In this document: positions 30,409 to 38,296 of the stretch, piece by piece
Layout of the letters: the number at the start of each line of letters is the position of its first letter
How positions within the stretch are numbered: the first letter of the stretch is position 1
Origin: Chloroflexota bacterium
GTDB lineage: Bacteria; Chloroflexota; Anaerolineae; Anaerolineales; Villigracilaceae
Direction of reading: 5' to 3'
Assembly (NCBI GenBank): GCA_016865985.1
Contig: VGNO01000004.1
Span: 1 to 40,258, forward strand
Length of the DNA stretch: 40,258 nucleotides
Notes under the pieces: generated by a model
What the model was told of the DNA's origin: nothing
What the model saw: only the letters and a program-made list of their open reading frames with translations
Database searches by the model: none
Position numbers and translations under genes: made by a program

Positions 30409-31692
30409 ATGAATAGCCGAATTGCGTTCTATTCCAAGATGTTGCTGCTCTTCATCCTGCTTGTCGCATGGATGGGAGGAGGCATCCCCTCGGCTTCCGC
30501 CCAGGAAAGCGAATGGCAGGAAATCCCCCTGCCGCCCGGGCTGGTGTTTTTTGACATGGTTTTTGTGGATAATGAGACCGGCTGGGCAGTGGGAGGAACG
30601 GAAGGGCAGCACAATCTCCTGTACAACACCACCGACGGTGGGCAGACCTGGACTGAACAGGATCCCGGTGTCGCCGAGGCATTCTGGATCAAGATCATCT
30701 GGGGCGATCCAATGATTGGGTATATACTGGGGTTTGGAGGCGGCGCTGAACATCTCCTGCATACCAACGATGGCGGGCAATCCTGGCAGCCGAGCACGCC
30801 ACCGGTAAGCGGGCAATTCTATGACCTGACCATCCAACCCGGCGGGGCGCTATGGGGGCTCACGACCATCTACGAACCTCGCAGTTACCACACCTGGTAT
30901 AGCGCGGACGGTGAAATGTGGACCGAGCGCACGATCGCATCCACCGCAGGCGCCCGTGTCGCGGAATTGACCTTCCCAACTGCCGGAACCGGCTACGCAG
31001 TCGGAAAGGTGGGCACAGACAACCCCATCCCGCTGTTCATGAAAACCAGCGACGGTGGCGGAACCTGGCTGGACGTACCTCAACCCCTGGCAACTGGCGC
31101 CCTGATCGGCGAGTTCTTCTTCGATGACCTCAATGGATTCATTTGCGGTGAGAGCGAGGGTTTCGGCGTCATCCTTAAGACAAACGATGGCGGTGGGACA
31201 TGGACCGAGGTGGCGCGCCTGAGTGGCTCTGAACTATCGATTGCCGACCTCGTCATGGCCAACCTCAACGAGGGGTATGCCTATGGTTTTTGGCAGGAAG
31301 GCGACGCCTACGGGATGAACATCTATCAGACGATGGATGGCGGCAACACCTGGCAAAAATCATCCCTACCCTCCGCCTCGAAGTTGATACCGCCTATCAT
31401 CACACCCGATAAAGTTTATACAGCCTTCTACGACATGGACAGCGAATCATCCTCACTCTTTTTCAAACTGCTGACCCCCTACACTATCCCGGAACCTCCG
31501 TCCCAGCCAGGGGCCGGGGAACCTCCGGATGAAGAAACCCCTGAAGGTTCCAGTTCTCTATCCAATTGCTGGCTGTGCAGCGATTGCGGATCCAGTCCCG
31601 TTCCGCTCGAGTATTCATTCGGCCTATTGACACTGACCTTCGGTGCAGTCTACGTCATTCACCGTAAGATCACACCGCCGAAGGATGAGTAA
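30409..31692 (+). CDS. Exported YCF48/BNR-repeat protein with cysteine-rich C-terminal membrane tail
   Basis: This 427-residue protein has a signal peptide (KMLLLFILLVAW, cleavage after SASA at about 31). Six Asp-box/BNR units of a beta-propeller of the YCF48/HCF136 type follow, with (T/N)DGGxTW cores near residues 75, 120, 166, 214, 260 and 310. A Pro/Glu-rich linker (about 358-380) then leads to a short tail: cysteines at 387, 390 and 393 (NCWLCSDCGSS), a single hydrophobic segment (about 402-417), and a basic end HRK then ITPPKDE. This tripartite end (motif, helix, basic residues) has the look of a C-terminal sorting signal. AAGGAGGAGG precedes the ATG at 30409. The next gene encodes an Lgt-like membrane protein. 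Confidence 0.85.
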   Translation: MNSRIAFYSKMLLLFILLVAWMGGGIPSASAQESEWQEIPLPPGLVFFDMVFVDNETGWAVGGTEGQHNLLYNTTDGGQTWTEQDPGVAEAFWIKIIWGDPMIGYILGFGGGAEHLLHTNDGGQSWQPSTPPVSGQFYDLTIQPGGALWGLTTIYEPRSYHTWYSADGEMWTERTIASTAGARVAELTFPTAGTGYAVGKVGTDNPIPLFMKTSDGGGTWLDVPQPLATGALIGEFFFDDLNGFICGESEGFGVILKTNDGGGTWTEVARLSGSELSIADLVMANLNEGYAYGFWQEGDAYGMNIYQTMDGGNTWQKSSLPSASKLIPPIITPDKVYTAFYDMDSESSSLFFKLLTPYTIPEPPSQPGAGEPPDEETPEGSSSLSNCWLCSDCGSSPVPLEYSFGLLTLTFGAVYVIHRKITPPKDE

Positions 31693-31700
31693 TATTGCCC

Positions 31701-31733
31701 AGGCCTCCGGATTCTTCAAGTGTCCGGAGGCCT
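31701..31733 (+). repeat. Perfect 11-bp hairpin between the BNR-protein gene and the Lgt-like gene
   Basis: AGGCCTCCGGA (31701-31711) and TCCGGAGGCCT (31723-31733) are exact reverse complements around an 11-base loop. The hairpin begins eight bases after the stop of the upstream gene and ends 12 bases before the ATG at 31746. There is no T-tract. The GGAGG in the right arm would be hidden when the hairpin forms. It may tune expression of the downstream gene or protect the upstream message. Confidence 0.6.
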
Positions 31734-31745
31734 TCAGATACCCTG

Positions 31746-32477
31746 ATGTACCCACAAAACCTCTTCTCGATCGCCGGAATTGGGTTCAACCTCTACATCA
31801 TCTTTTACGCCCTCGGTGTGATCCTGGCCCTGCCGTTGATGTTCCGACTGGCGCGAGAGCGCGACATCCCGGCCAGTAATGTCATGCCCATCTGGATCAT
31901 CTCTGTCGCCGCGGCCGGACTGGGGGGCGGGGCGATCTCGTGGATCCTGGGCGAGGTTTTCGACATTGTCATCCTCGGCATCTCTGCCACGGAATGGATT
32001 ACCGCCGTCATACTGGCGCTGGCTTTCTATCTCTGGCTGTTGCCCTGGGCGCGTGGTAGAGTGTTCCGATACATGGATGTCGTCTTCCCGCCCATTGCAC
32101 TTGCCGTTGTATTTGCCCGGATTGGCTGCTTCCTGGCAGGCTGCTGTTACGGCATACCGGCGGAAAATTCATGGCTGGCTGTCACCTTCCCTGCCGGTCA
32201 TCCCACGGCGGGCATTCCCGTACACCCCACCCAACTCTATGAAGCGGCCGGGATGCTGGTCGTGCTCGCCCTGCTCCTCGTACTACGGAAGGTCCCGGCT
32301 TTCGATGGGAAACTGGTCTGGGTCTTCCTGGCGTCCTACGGTATCCTGCGCTTTGTGGTCGAATTCTACCGCGGCCATCCAAGGCCGATGGTCGGCCCGC
32401 TTTCATTGAACCAGGTTGTATGTCTCGCCTTTCTTGTTATCGGCTCCTTGATGGTGTTGCGAAAAAGTCCCGCTTGA
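31746..32477 (+). CDS. Divergent Lgt-family membrane protein (prolipoprotein diacylglyceryl transferase paralog)
   Basis: This 243-residue polytopic protein is Lgt-like in its second half: RIGCFLAGCCYG at 125-136 stands where Lgt has GRWGNFFNQELYG; PVHPTQLYE at 158-166 matches Lgt's HPxxLYE; and ILRFVVEFYRGHPRP then LSLNQ matches the GRFLxEFxR end. The first half lacks the RSGG..GG motif that the housekeeping Lgt at 18202 has, and is shorter than that enzyme. It therefore may not do ordinary lipoprotein lipidation. It lies directly after a protein with a cysteine-rich C-terminal tail. The start ATG 31746 is chosen because the TTG at 31695 would put an 11-bp hairpin in the gene. The ribosome site is weak. 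Confidence 0.82.
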   Translation: MYPQNLFSIAGIGFNLYIIFYALGVILALPLMFRLARERDIPASNVMPIWIISVAAAGLGGGAISWILGEVFDIVILGISATEWITAVILALAFYLWLLPWARGRVFRYMDVVFPPIALAVVFARIGCFLAGCCYGIPAENSWLAVTFPAGHPTAGIPVHPTQLYEAAGMLVVLALLLVLRKVPAFDGKLVWVFLASYGILRFVVEFYRGHPRPMVGPLSLNQVVCLAFLVIGSLMVLRKSPA

Positions 32478-32493
32478 AGCGTGACCAACTCGT

Positions 32494-33123
32494 CTACTCC
32501 CCGGCCGTACCGAATACCCAATCCCAGAGAGGGGAACTGACGCCGTAGCGCGTGTCTGGGTCCTTGTAATGATGCGCCATGTGATAGCGCTTGATGTACT
32601 TGCCATAGCCGCGGCGCATGGCGAAATGGTGCGTGGCGTAATGCGTCAGGTCGTAGATGAGATACCCCACCATGAACCCCGCCGTCAGTGGGTCGACCCA
32701 GTGCGGGGCCTGCAAAAGCGCCCCCAGCGCCAGCCTGAACAGCCCGTAAAAAACCAGCGCCAGCGGGATGCTGACCGGGAACGGCATCACCAGGCGGGTC
32801 TTGTCCTGCGGTTGGCGGTGGTGCACCCCGTGGAACAAAAAGAACGCCTTCTGTGCCTTCTCGCTCTTGGCCGGGTAATGGAACAGGAAACGGTGCAGGG
32901 TGTACTCGCTCAACGTCCACAGGAACAGGCCGAGGAAGAATGCCCCCAGGATGACAGCCACGGGGGTGGTCCGCGCGGCGAAATAGAGCAGGAGCGCCGT
33001 CAGCGGCGCCCACAGCGCCAGGATGGTCAACGGGCTGATATGGGTGAAGAATTCCAGGAAATCTGATTCGAACAGGCGGATGGATACGGGTTCTTTGCTC
33101 TTATCGATCGGTTGACGCTGCAT
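32494..33123 (-). CDS. Fatty acid hydroxylase superfamily protein
   Basis: This 209-residue membrane protein has the histidine-box pattern of the fatty acid hydroxylase/sterol desaturase superfamily: EYTLHRFLFH, FHGVHHRQPQD, DLTHYATHHF and YHMAHHYKDPD, each with closely spaced histidines that bind a di-iron centre. Several hydrophobic segments surround them. The YTLHRFLFHYP and HHRQPQDKTRLVMP wording is like fungal/plant FAH1-type fatty acid 2-hydroxylases that lack a cytochrome b5 part. The probable reaction is hydroxylation of a lipid acyl chain. The ATG at 33123 has GGAG six bases before it; the ATG at 33129 touches the ribosome site. Confidence 0.9.
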   Translation of the reverse strand: MQRQPIDKSKEPVSIRLFESDFLEFFTHISPLTILALWAPLTALLLYFAARTTPVAVILGAFFLGLFLWTLSEYTLHRFLFHYPAKSEKAQKAFFLFHGVHHRQPQDKTRLVMPFPVSIPLALVFYGLFRLALGALLQAPHWVDPLTAGFMVGYLIYDLTHYATHHFAMRRGYGKYIKRYHMAHHYKDPDTRYGVSSPLWDWVFGTAGE

Positions 33124-33172
33124 GGACATCTCCTTTGTACGGGTCCCGGTAGGAACTGCCGGATCGTTGGAA

Positions 33173-33200
33173 TTGTTTGTTCGCCATGACTGGATATGAT
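33173..33200 (+). promoter_or_regulatory. Promoter for the lipoprotein gene at 33250
   Basis: TTGTTT (33173-33178), a 16-base spacer and TATGAT (33195-33200) form a sigma-70-like promoter. The leader would be about 43 bases long and includes AAGGAGG before the ATG at 33250. It lies in the 126-base spacer between divergent genes. Confidence 0.5.
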
Positions 33201-33249
33201 ATAGTATGTTCAGGAATAGAATCGATTTCTTTAGGATAAGGAGGCCGAG

Positions 33250-33855
33250 ATGAAATCGAAACTGGTGCGATTTCTGGCAGCCCTTGTGACCCTTTCGGTT
33301 GTCCAATTGTCTTGCGATGTATATGAATTCTATGACGATCGGTCAGAAAGGGATAGGGACAGGGATGATTGTGAGGACAGGGGCGGCGTCTGGCACGATG
33401 CGGCTGGTTGGTGTGAGATTACCGGCGCCACGAACACACCGGCGCAGTCCTCGCTCGATGATAACGATTGTAATGCAACGCAGTTTCTCTCAGTATCCAC
33501 AAACCTCCGGTTCGACGAGGATCTCCCCGGCGGACATCATTGCGGTTACACCCTGGAAATCACGAACAGCGCCGAACAGGTCCTGATTTTTTATTTCCAT
33601 ACGAAGGCCGACAACGATATCCACTCATTTACCCCGGAATGGGTGCCACATTATGAGATAGAACCAGGGGAGACAATTGAACTGGATGGGGATAGTTTTG
33701 CCTGGGACAACGGAGTCTGGTCCTATTATACCTATGACCGGATCGCGGCCACCTACAATTCCTATGGTTGCATGGATTCCATCGAGCAGGGAGGCGATGG
33801 AATGCTCGATGGATTCAGCATTCCCGTGGAATATTATTGCGTCCTTGAGAAGTAG
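33250..33855 (+). CDS. Lipoprotein of unknown function
   Basis: This 201-residue protein has a lipoprotein signal MKSKLVRFLAALVTLSVVQL, then S-C with C22 as the lipidated cysteine (lipobox Q-L-S-C). A very acidic and arginine-rich stretch follows (YDDRSERDRDRDDCEDRGG). The main part (about 80-200) is a probable beta-rich domain: GHHCGYTLEITNSAEQVLIF, then VPHYEIEPGETIELDGDSFA. Cysteines at several places may make disulfides. I do not recognise a family. Base composition is lower in GC than its neighbours, particularly in the second half, which may mean fast evolution or transfer. AAGGAGG precedes the ATG. Confidence 0.78.
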   Translation: MKSKLVRFLAALVTLSVVQLSCDVYEFYDDRSERDRDRDDCEDRGGVWHDAAGWCEITGATNTPAQSSLDDNDCNATQFLSVSTNLRFDEDLPGGHHCGYTLEITNSAEQVLIFYFHTKADNDIHSFTPEWVPHYEIEPGETIELDGDSFAWDNGVWSYYTYDRIAATYNSYGCMDSIEQGGDGMLDGFSIPVEYYCVLEK

Positions 33856-33859
33856 GTGC

Positions 33860-33919
33860 GAAAACCTCCCGCAGGCAGCACGCGGGCATCGCGAAGGATC
33901 CTGCCAGCGGGAGGTTTTC
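33860..33919. terminator. Two-way terminator between lipoprotein and ppdK genes
   Basis: GAAAACCTCCCGC (33860-33872) pairs perfectly with GCGGGAGGTTTTC (33907-33919). Inside it GGCAG (33874-33878) can pair with CTGCC (33901-33905). The TTTT/AAAA ends give a short T-tract on both strands. It starts four bases after one stop codon and ends eight bases before the other, so it can serve both convergent genes. Confidence 0.7.
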
Positions 33920-33927
33920 AATGCCTG

Positions 33928-36696
33928 TCACTTATCTTCGGCGATCTTCCTGCCGCTGTACTTCAGCGCCCAGTGCGCCGCTGCCAGGCGGGCCACTGGC
34001 ACACGGAACGGCGAGCAGGAGACGTAGTTGTTGCCGATCATGTGACACCACTCGACCGACTCGGGATCGCCGCCATGTTCGCCGCAGATGCCCACTTCCA
34101 GGTCCGGGCGTACTGTTCGGCCATCGTTGATCGCCATCTCCATCAACTTTCCCACACCGCCCCGGTCCAGCGTCTGGAACGGATTCTTGGGCAGGATGCC
34201 CTCGGCCACATACTGGACGAGGAAATTACGCTCAGCGTCGTCACGTGAATAGCCGAAGGTCATCTGGGTCAGGTCGTTGGTGCCGAAAGAGAAGAACTCG
34301 GCCAGCCTGGCGATCTCGGCCGCGGTGACAGCGGCGCGGGGGATCTCGATCATCGTCCCGAACTTGTAGTCCAGTCTCTTGACCTTCTTCTCGGCCAGGA
34401 CGGTGCCGGCGATTCGGACCAGGCGCGGCTGGATCCATTCCAGTTCGGCCACGGTACCGGTCAGTGGGATCATGATCTCCGGCTTGACGACAATGCCGCG
34501 CAGGGTGCAATCCGCAGCGGCTTCGAAGATGGCGCGCACTTGCATTTCGACGATCTGCGGCATGTAGATGCTAAGGCGGACGCCGCGCAGGCCCATCATC
34601 GGGTTGGATTCGTGCAGGGCGCGGATGGATGCCAGCAGTTTTTCCTTGGCAGCCAGGCCTTCTGTCTTGCCCAGGGCGCGCAGGGTTACGACTTCCTCGA
34701 AGAGTTTCTCTTCGTCGGGCATGAACTCATGCAGCGGCGGGTCGATCAACCGGATGATGACCGGGTAACCGTTCATCGCTTCGAACAGGCCGTCGAAGTC
34801 TGCCCGCTGGGAGGGCAGCAGTTCGTCGAGCGCGGCGGTGCGCTCTTCGATGGTCTCAGCCAGGATCATCTTCTGGACGATGGGCAGGCGTTCCGGTTCG
34901 AAGAACATATGCTCGGTGCGACACAGGCCGATCCCCACAGCGCCGTAGGAGCGGGCGCGGCGGGCGTCCTTGGGATAGTCGGCATTGGCCCACACCTGCA
35001 GACCGCGGCTCTTGCGGCCATCGGGCAGGACGCGGATCTCGGGACGGGCGCATATCTCATCGGCCCAGGTCAGCAGGGTCAACAGTTCGGTCTGTTCTTC
35101 CAGGCTGGGAGCGCTGGTGGGGATTTTGCCGGCGTAGACCTTGCCGGTCGTGCCGTCCACGGATATCCACTCGCCTTCCTTGACAACCTTCTCGCCGATG
35201 GTCATGACGCGCTTTTCCAGGTCGATCTTGATCATGTTGGCGCCGACCACGCACGGGATGCCGAACTGGCGCGCTACAACCGCCGCGTGCGATGTGGCGC
35301 CGCCTTCGCTGGTCAGCACGCCCTTGGAGGCAATCATGCCATGCACATCATCCGGCTTGGTGAACGGGCGCACCATGATGGTGTCCTGTTTGTGTTCCCT
35401 GGACATCTTCTCGGCGGCGTCGGCGTCGAAATACGCCTGGCCGACGGCCGCTCCGGGTGAGGCGTTCACACCCTTGGCCAGATAGGCGCTGGTCTTCTCG
35501 GCTTCCTTGAGCGCTTTGTCGTCGAACTGCGGGTGCAGGAGGGTGTCCACATTATCGGTGGTCACGCGCTGCACGGCATCTTCCTTGGAGATCAGGCCTT
35601 CGTTGACCATATCCACGGCGATCTTGATGGCGCTCCTGGCGGTGCGCTTGGCATTGCGGGTCTGGAGCATCCACAGTTTGCCGCGCTCGATGGTAAATTC
35701 GACATCCTGGACATCCTTGTAGTGCTTTTCCAGTCTGGCGGTGATGTCCATGAATTCGTTGTAAGCGGCGGGCATCTGTTTGACGAGGTTCTCGATCGGG
35801 TCAGCGTTGCGGATACCGGCCACCACGTCCTCGCCCTGGGCATTCAGCAGGTACTCGCCCATCATCTTCTTCTCCCCCGTGGACGGGTTGCGGGTGAAAG
35901 CCACGCCGGTGCCTGAGTCTTCGCCCATGTTGCCGAACACCATGGTGACGATGTTTACGGCAGTGCCGAGATCATCCGGGATATTGGTGGCCTTGCGGTA
36001 ATCGATGGCCTTCTTGCCCATCCAGGACTCGAATACTGCTTTCGTCGCCAGTTCCAATTGCTTGTACACATCCTGCGGAAAATCGGAGCCGATGCGCTTC
36101 TTGTAGATTTCCTTGAATATGCCGACGAGAGCCTTCCAGTCCTCGGCGGTCATTTCGGTGTCAGCCTTGTAGCCCCTCCTGGCCTTGTACTCGGCCATCG
36201 GATGCTCGAAAACCTCATCTTCCACATTGAACACGGTGGCGCCGAACATTTCCACCAGGCGGCGGTACGAGTCCCAGGCGAAGCGCGGGTTGCCTGCCAG
36301 TTTCGACATCCCTTCGACCACCTGGTCGTTCATGCCGATGTTCAGGATGGTGTTCATCATACCGGGCATGGAGAACTTGGCGCCCGAGCGGCAGGAAACC
36401 AGCAGGGGATTTGTCGGGTCGCCGAACGTCTTGCCAGTCGCTTTCTCGACCTGCTTCATGGCTGCCAGTTGCTGGTCCCATTGGCCCTCGGGGAACTTGT
36501 CGCCTTTGCGGAATTCGTTACATGCTTCAGTCGTGACCGTGAAACCGGGCGGGACCGGGACCCCGGCGCGGGCCATGTCGGCCAGGCCGGATCCCTTTCC
36601 GCCCAGCAGGGCCCGCACGCCCTCCCAACTCCCGGCGTATTTCTCGGCCTCCGCCACTTCTTCGAAGAGATAAACCCATTTCTTACTCTTAGCCAT
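33928..36696 (-). CDS. ppdK: Pyruvate, phosphate dikinase
   Basis: This 922-residue enzyme has all three PPDK parts: the N-terminal ATP-grasp domain (LLGGKGSGLADMARAGVPVP, SCRSGAKFSMPGMMNTILN, then GDVVAGI-like GEDVVAGIRNADP), the phosphohistidine domain with the catalytic histidine in GGATSHAAVVARQFGIP and the regulatory threonine beside it, and the C-terminal PEP/pyruvate TIM barrel (LGMRG-like MMGLRGVRLSI, FFSFGTNDLTQMTFGYSRDD and CGEHGGDPESVEWCH). It interconverts pyruvate, ATP and phosphate with PEP, AMP and pyrophosphate. Length and motifs are normal. The ATG at 36696 follows AGGAGG. The 172-base spacer upstream holds no gene; I see no clear promoter for ppdK in it. Confidence 0.96.
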   Translation of the reverse strand: MAKSKKWVYLFEEVAEAEKYAGSWEGVRALLGGKGSGLADMARAGVPVPPGFTVTTEACNEFRKGDKFPEGQWDQQLAAMKQVEKATGKTFGDPTNPLLVSCRSGAKFSMPGMMNTILNIGMNDQVVEGMSKLAGNPRFAWDSYRRLVEMFGATVFNVEDEVFEHPMAEYKARRGYKADTEMTAEDWKALVGIFKEIYKKRIGSDFPQDVYKQLELATKAVFESWMGKKAIDYRKATNIPDDLGTAVNIVTMVFGNMGEDSGTGVAFTRNPSTGEKKMMGEYLLNAQGEDVVAGIRNADPIENLVKQMPAAYNEFMDITARLEKHYKDVQDVEFTIERGKLWMLQTRNAKRTARSAIKIAVDMVNEGLISKEDAVQRVTTDNVDTLLHPQFDDKALKEAEKTSAYLAKGVNASPGAAVGQAYFDADAAEKMSREHKQDTIMVRPFTKPDDVHGMIASKGVLTSEGGATSHAAVVARQFGIPCVVGANMIKIDLEKRVMTIGEKVVKEGEWISVDGTTGKVYAGKIPTSAPSLEEQTELLTLLTWADEICARPEIRVLPDGRKSRGLQVWANADYPKDARRARSYGAVGIGLCRTEHMFFEPERLPIVQKMILAETIEERTAALDELLPSQRADFDGLFEAMNGYPVIIRLIDPPLHEFMPDEEKLFEEVVTLRALGKTEGLAAKEKLLASIRALHESNPMMGLRGVRLSIYMPQIVEMQVRAIFEAAADCTLRGIVVKPEIMIPLTGTVAELEWIQPRLVRIAGTVLAEKKVKRLDYKFGTMIEIPRAAVTAAEIARLAEFFSFGTNDLTQMTFGYSRDDAERNFLVQYVAEGILPKNPFQTLDRGGVGKLMEMAINDGRTVRPDLEVGICGEHGGDPESVEWCHMIGNNYVSCSPFRVPVARLAAAHWALKYSGRKIAEDK

Positions 36697-36868
36697 GATC
36701 GGCCTCCTGAAAAAGGTATAAGTTCAACCCACGAACAGCACACCTGCCTGGAAACACTAACCGGCAAGTTTACCATAACTAATCCAGGGCAAGGTCTCCA
36801 TTTTGTAAACCGTTTGCAAAGTTGGATGACGATGAGATACAGCATAATAAGGCGTATCGGAGAACAAC

Positions 36869-37288
36869 ATGTCCATCAGTGTATTAACCATCGATGACGA
36901 TCCCGCCACGAGCGAACTGCTCATCCCCCTCCTGATAAGGGAGGGGTATGATGTCATGACTGCCAACAGCGGTGAACAGGGATTGAAGATGATCCGGGAA
37001 CAACCGGTGGACATCGTCCTGCTGGACTGGTCGATGCCGGGGTTGGACGGTGAGAAATTGTGCCAGGCAGTGCGGGAATTCAGCCGGGTACCCATCCTGG
37101 CGCTTTCCGCCCTCGACAAGCCGGGAGCGGTTGCCAGGGCGCTCGATTCAGGCGCCGACGATTACCTCGTCAAGCCGGTCTCGAGCGGCAGGCTGATGGC
37201 GCACATCAATAAACTCGCCCGCCAGGTGCGCACCACCGGCCAGCTCAGGAACAGCGCCGCCTGCCCGGCGGAATCGGTTGCCAACTAA
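36869..37288 (+). CDS. Single-domain response regulator (CheY-like)
   Basis: This 139-residue protein is a stand-alone receiver. The acidic pocket is D9-D10-D11, the phospho-acceptor is D53 (LLDWSMPGLDG), the switch serine is S80 (LALSAL) and the conserved lysine is K102 (YLVKP). No DNA-binding or enzymatic output domain follows; the last about 20 residues (TTGQLRNSAACPAESVAN) look unstructured. It must act through protein contacts or is part of a phosphorelay. No histidine kinase with an H-box is in the window. GGAG precedes the ATG. An intrinsic terminator follows 18 bases after the stop, so it is probably a single-gene transcript. Confidence 0.93.
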   Translation: MSISVLTIDDDPATSELLIPLLIREGYDVMTANSGEQGLKMIREQPVDIVLLDWSMPGLDGEKLCQAVREFSRVPILALSALDKPGAVARALDSGADDYLVKPVSSGRLMAHINKLARQVRTTGQLRNSAACPAESVAN

Positions 37289-37306
37289 GCGACCTGCTTC
37301 CCAGCG

Positions 37307-37335
37307 AGCGCGGAGCGTTCCGCGCTTTTATTTTT
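37307..37335 (+). terminator. Intrinsic terminator after the response regulator gene
   Basis: AGCGCGGA (37307-37314) and TCCGCGCT (37319-37326) pair perfectly around a GCGT loop, followed at once by TTTATTTTT. This is a textbook Rho-independent terminator, 18 bases after the stop codon. Confidence 0.88.
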
Positions 37336-37381
37336 CCCGGGTCGCGGTAAAATATGAAAAACAAAACCAGGAGTAGAGACT

Positions 37382-37696
37382 GTGCAGACCTGCTCACGTT
37401 GTAACGCTTCCTCCCCCGACCAGGCCGCGAACTGCGTCCGATGCAATGCCGACCTCGGCACCTTGTCCGCCACCGCTGTCGCTCTCCGGCGGTTCAAGGA
37501 AAACCAGCGCGTGAAGGCCATCCGCGTCACTGTGGCGCACGATGCCTGCCCGATTTGCTTCGGGCTGATGAAAACCTACCCGAAGGATCTGGCCCCGGCC
37601 CTGCCACACCCGGGTTGTTCGCATCCGGACGGTTGCCGTTGTTTCTACGAACCGGTGTTGGAGGAGACCGCCATCGTGGGGAAAGCGGTGAAATAG
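37382..37696 (+). CDS. Small cysteine-rich (zinc-ribbon) protein
   Basis: This 104-residue protein has an N-terminal zinc ribbon with C4, C7, C18 and C21 (CSRCNASS..ANCVRCNADLG), a helical middle (TAVALRRFKENQRVKAIRVT) and a second cysteine cluster (ACPICFGLMKTYPKD, then PGCSHPDGCRCFYEPV). Two metal sites are likely. No catalytic motif is seen; a protein- or RNA-binding role is possible. The start is GTG at 37382, eight bases after AGGAG. A weak -10 box (TAAAAT, 37348-37353) lies upstream. I do not recognise the family with certainty. A two-way terminator follows. Confidence 0.75.
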   Translation: MQTCSRCNASSPDQAANCVRCNADLGTLSATAVALRRFKENQRVKAIRVTVAHDACPICFGLMKTYPKDLAPALPHPGCSHPDGCRCFYEPVLEETAIVGKAVK

Positions 37697-37708
37697 GATC
37701 CATGCAGG

Positions 37709-37740
37709 AAAAAAAGGCCCGGCTGCAAAGCCGGGTTATT
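37709..37740. terminator. Two-way intrinsic terminator
   Basis: CCCGGCT (37718-37724) pairs with AGCCGGG (37729-37735) around a GCAA loop. An A run (37709-37715) on one side gives a T-tract for the minus strand; TTATT follows on the plus strand. It separates the converging zinc-ribbon and exonuclease genes. Confidence 0.82.
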
Positions 37741-37756
37741 CATTCCCTGGGAACCG

Positions 37757-38296
37757 CTAACACCGCCATTGCACCTGGACTTTCTGTTTGCTCCCCAACC
37801 GGGAAAAGTATTGGACAAATCCATTCCCGCAGCCAAATTCATAGACCCGCCGCGTCACATCCACATCCATTTTACAGTATTCGGCCAGTTTCTCCATTTC
37901 GCCTGAGCGCCACCATTCGACCGCCTGTAGTCCGCTGGCGGACTTGGTCTCGCCGAGCGTGGCACGCGCCACCGAGTCCAGGCTGACGCGGAAACTGAGT
38001 CTCCGGAACAAATCATCCATGATATCGAGGGTGGGCAGGAATTGCAGGCGTTCATCCGGCGCGTAAGGACGCAGTACTTCGTAATCGAATCCCTTTAGGT
38101 TGAACCCCACCACCCGCCTGGCTGATTTCAGTTCAGCGAGCAGCGCCGGGACATCCTTCTCCCAGTAGACTGTGAAATCCTTGCGGAGCGATGACCAGGT
38201 CACAGCGCAGGATACTTTCAGCGCTGCGATATTCGACCGGCCGCCTACATCATCGAAAAGGTTCTGGGTCTCGAGGTCGAATACTACGTAATTCAT
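37757..38296 (-). CDS. Predicted DEDDy-type 3'-5' exonuclease (RNase H-like fold)
   Basis: This 179-residue protein has the exonuclease motifs ExoI (VFDLET, D7 and E9), ExoII (VVGFNLKGFDYEVL, with its Asp) and ExoIII (LAEYCKMDVDVT, the Tyr and Asp of the DEDDy type). It looks like the compact YprB/RNase H-like exonuclease group, which also occurs fused to or beside helicases. The substrate, DNA or RNA, is not clear. It is downstream of, and overlaps by ATGA (38293-38296), the nucleotidyltransferase-hydrolase fusion gene, so the two are made together. That link to a tRNA nucleotidyltransferase hints at RNA end processing, but this is only an inference. Confidence 0.85.
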   Translation of the reverse strand: MNYVVFDLETQNLFDDVGGRSNIAALKVSCAVTWSSLRKDFTVYWEKDVPALLAELKSARRVVGFNLKGFDYEVLRPYAPDERLQFLPTLDIMDDLFRRLSFRVSLDSVARATLGETKSASGLQAVEWWRSGEMEKLAEYCKMDVDVTRRVYEFGCGNGFVQYFSRLGSKQKVQVQWRC

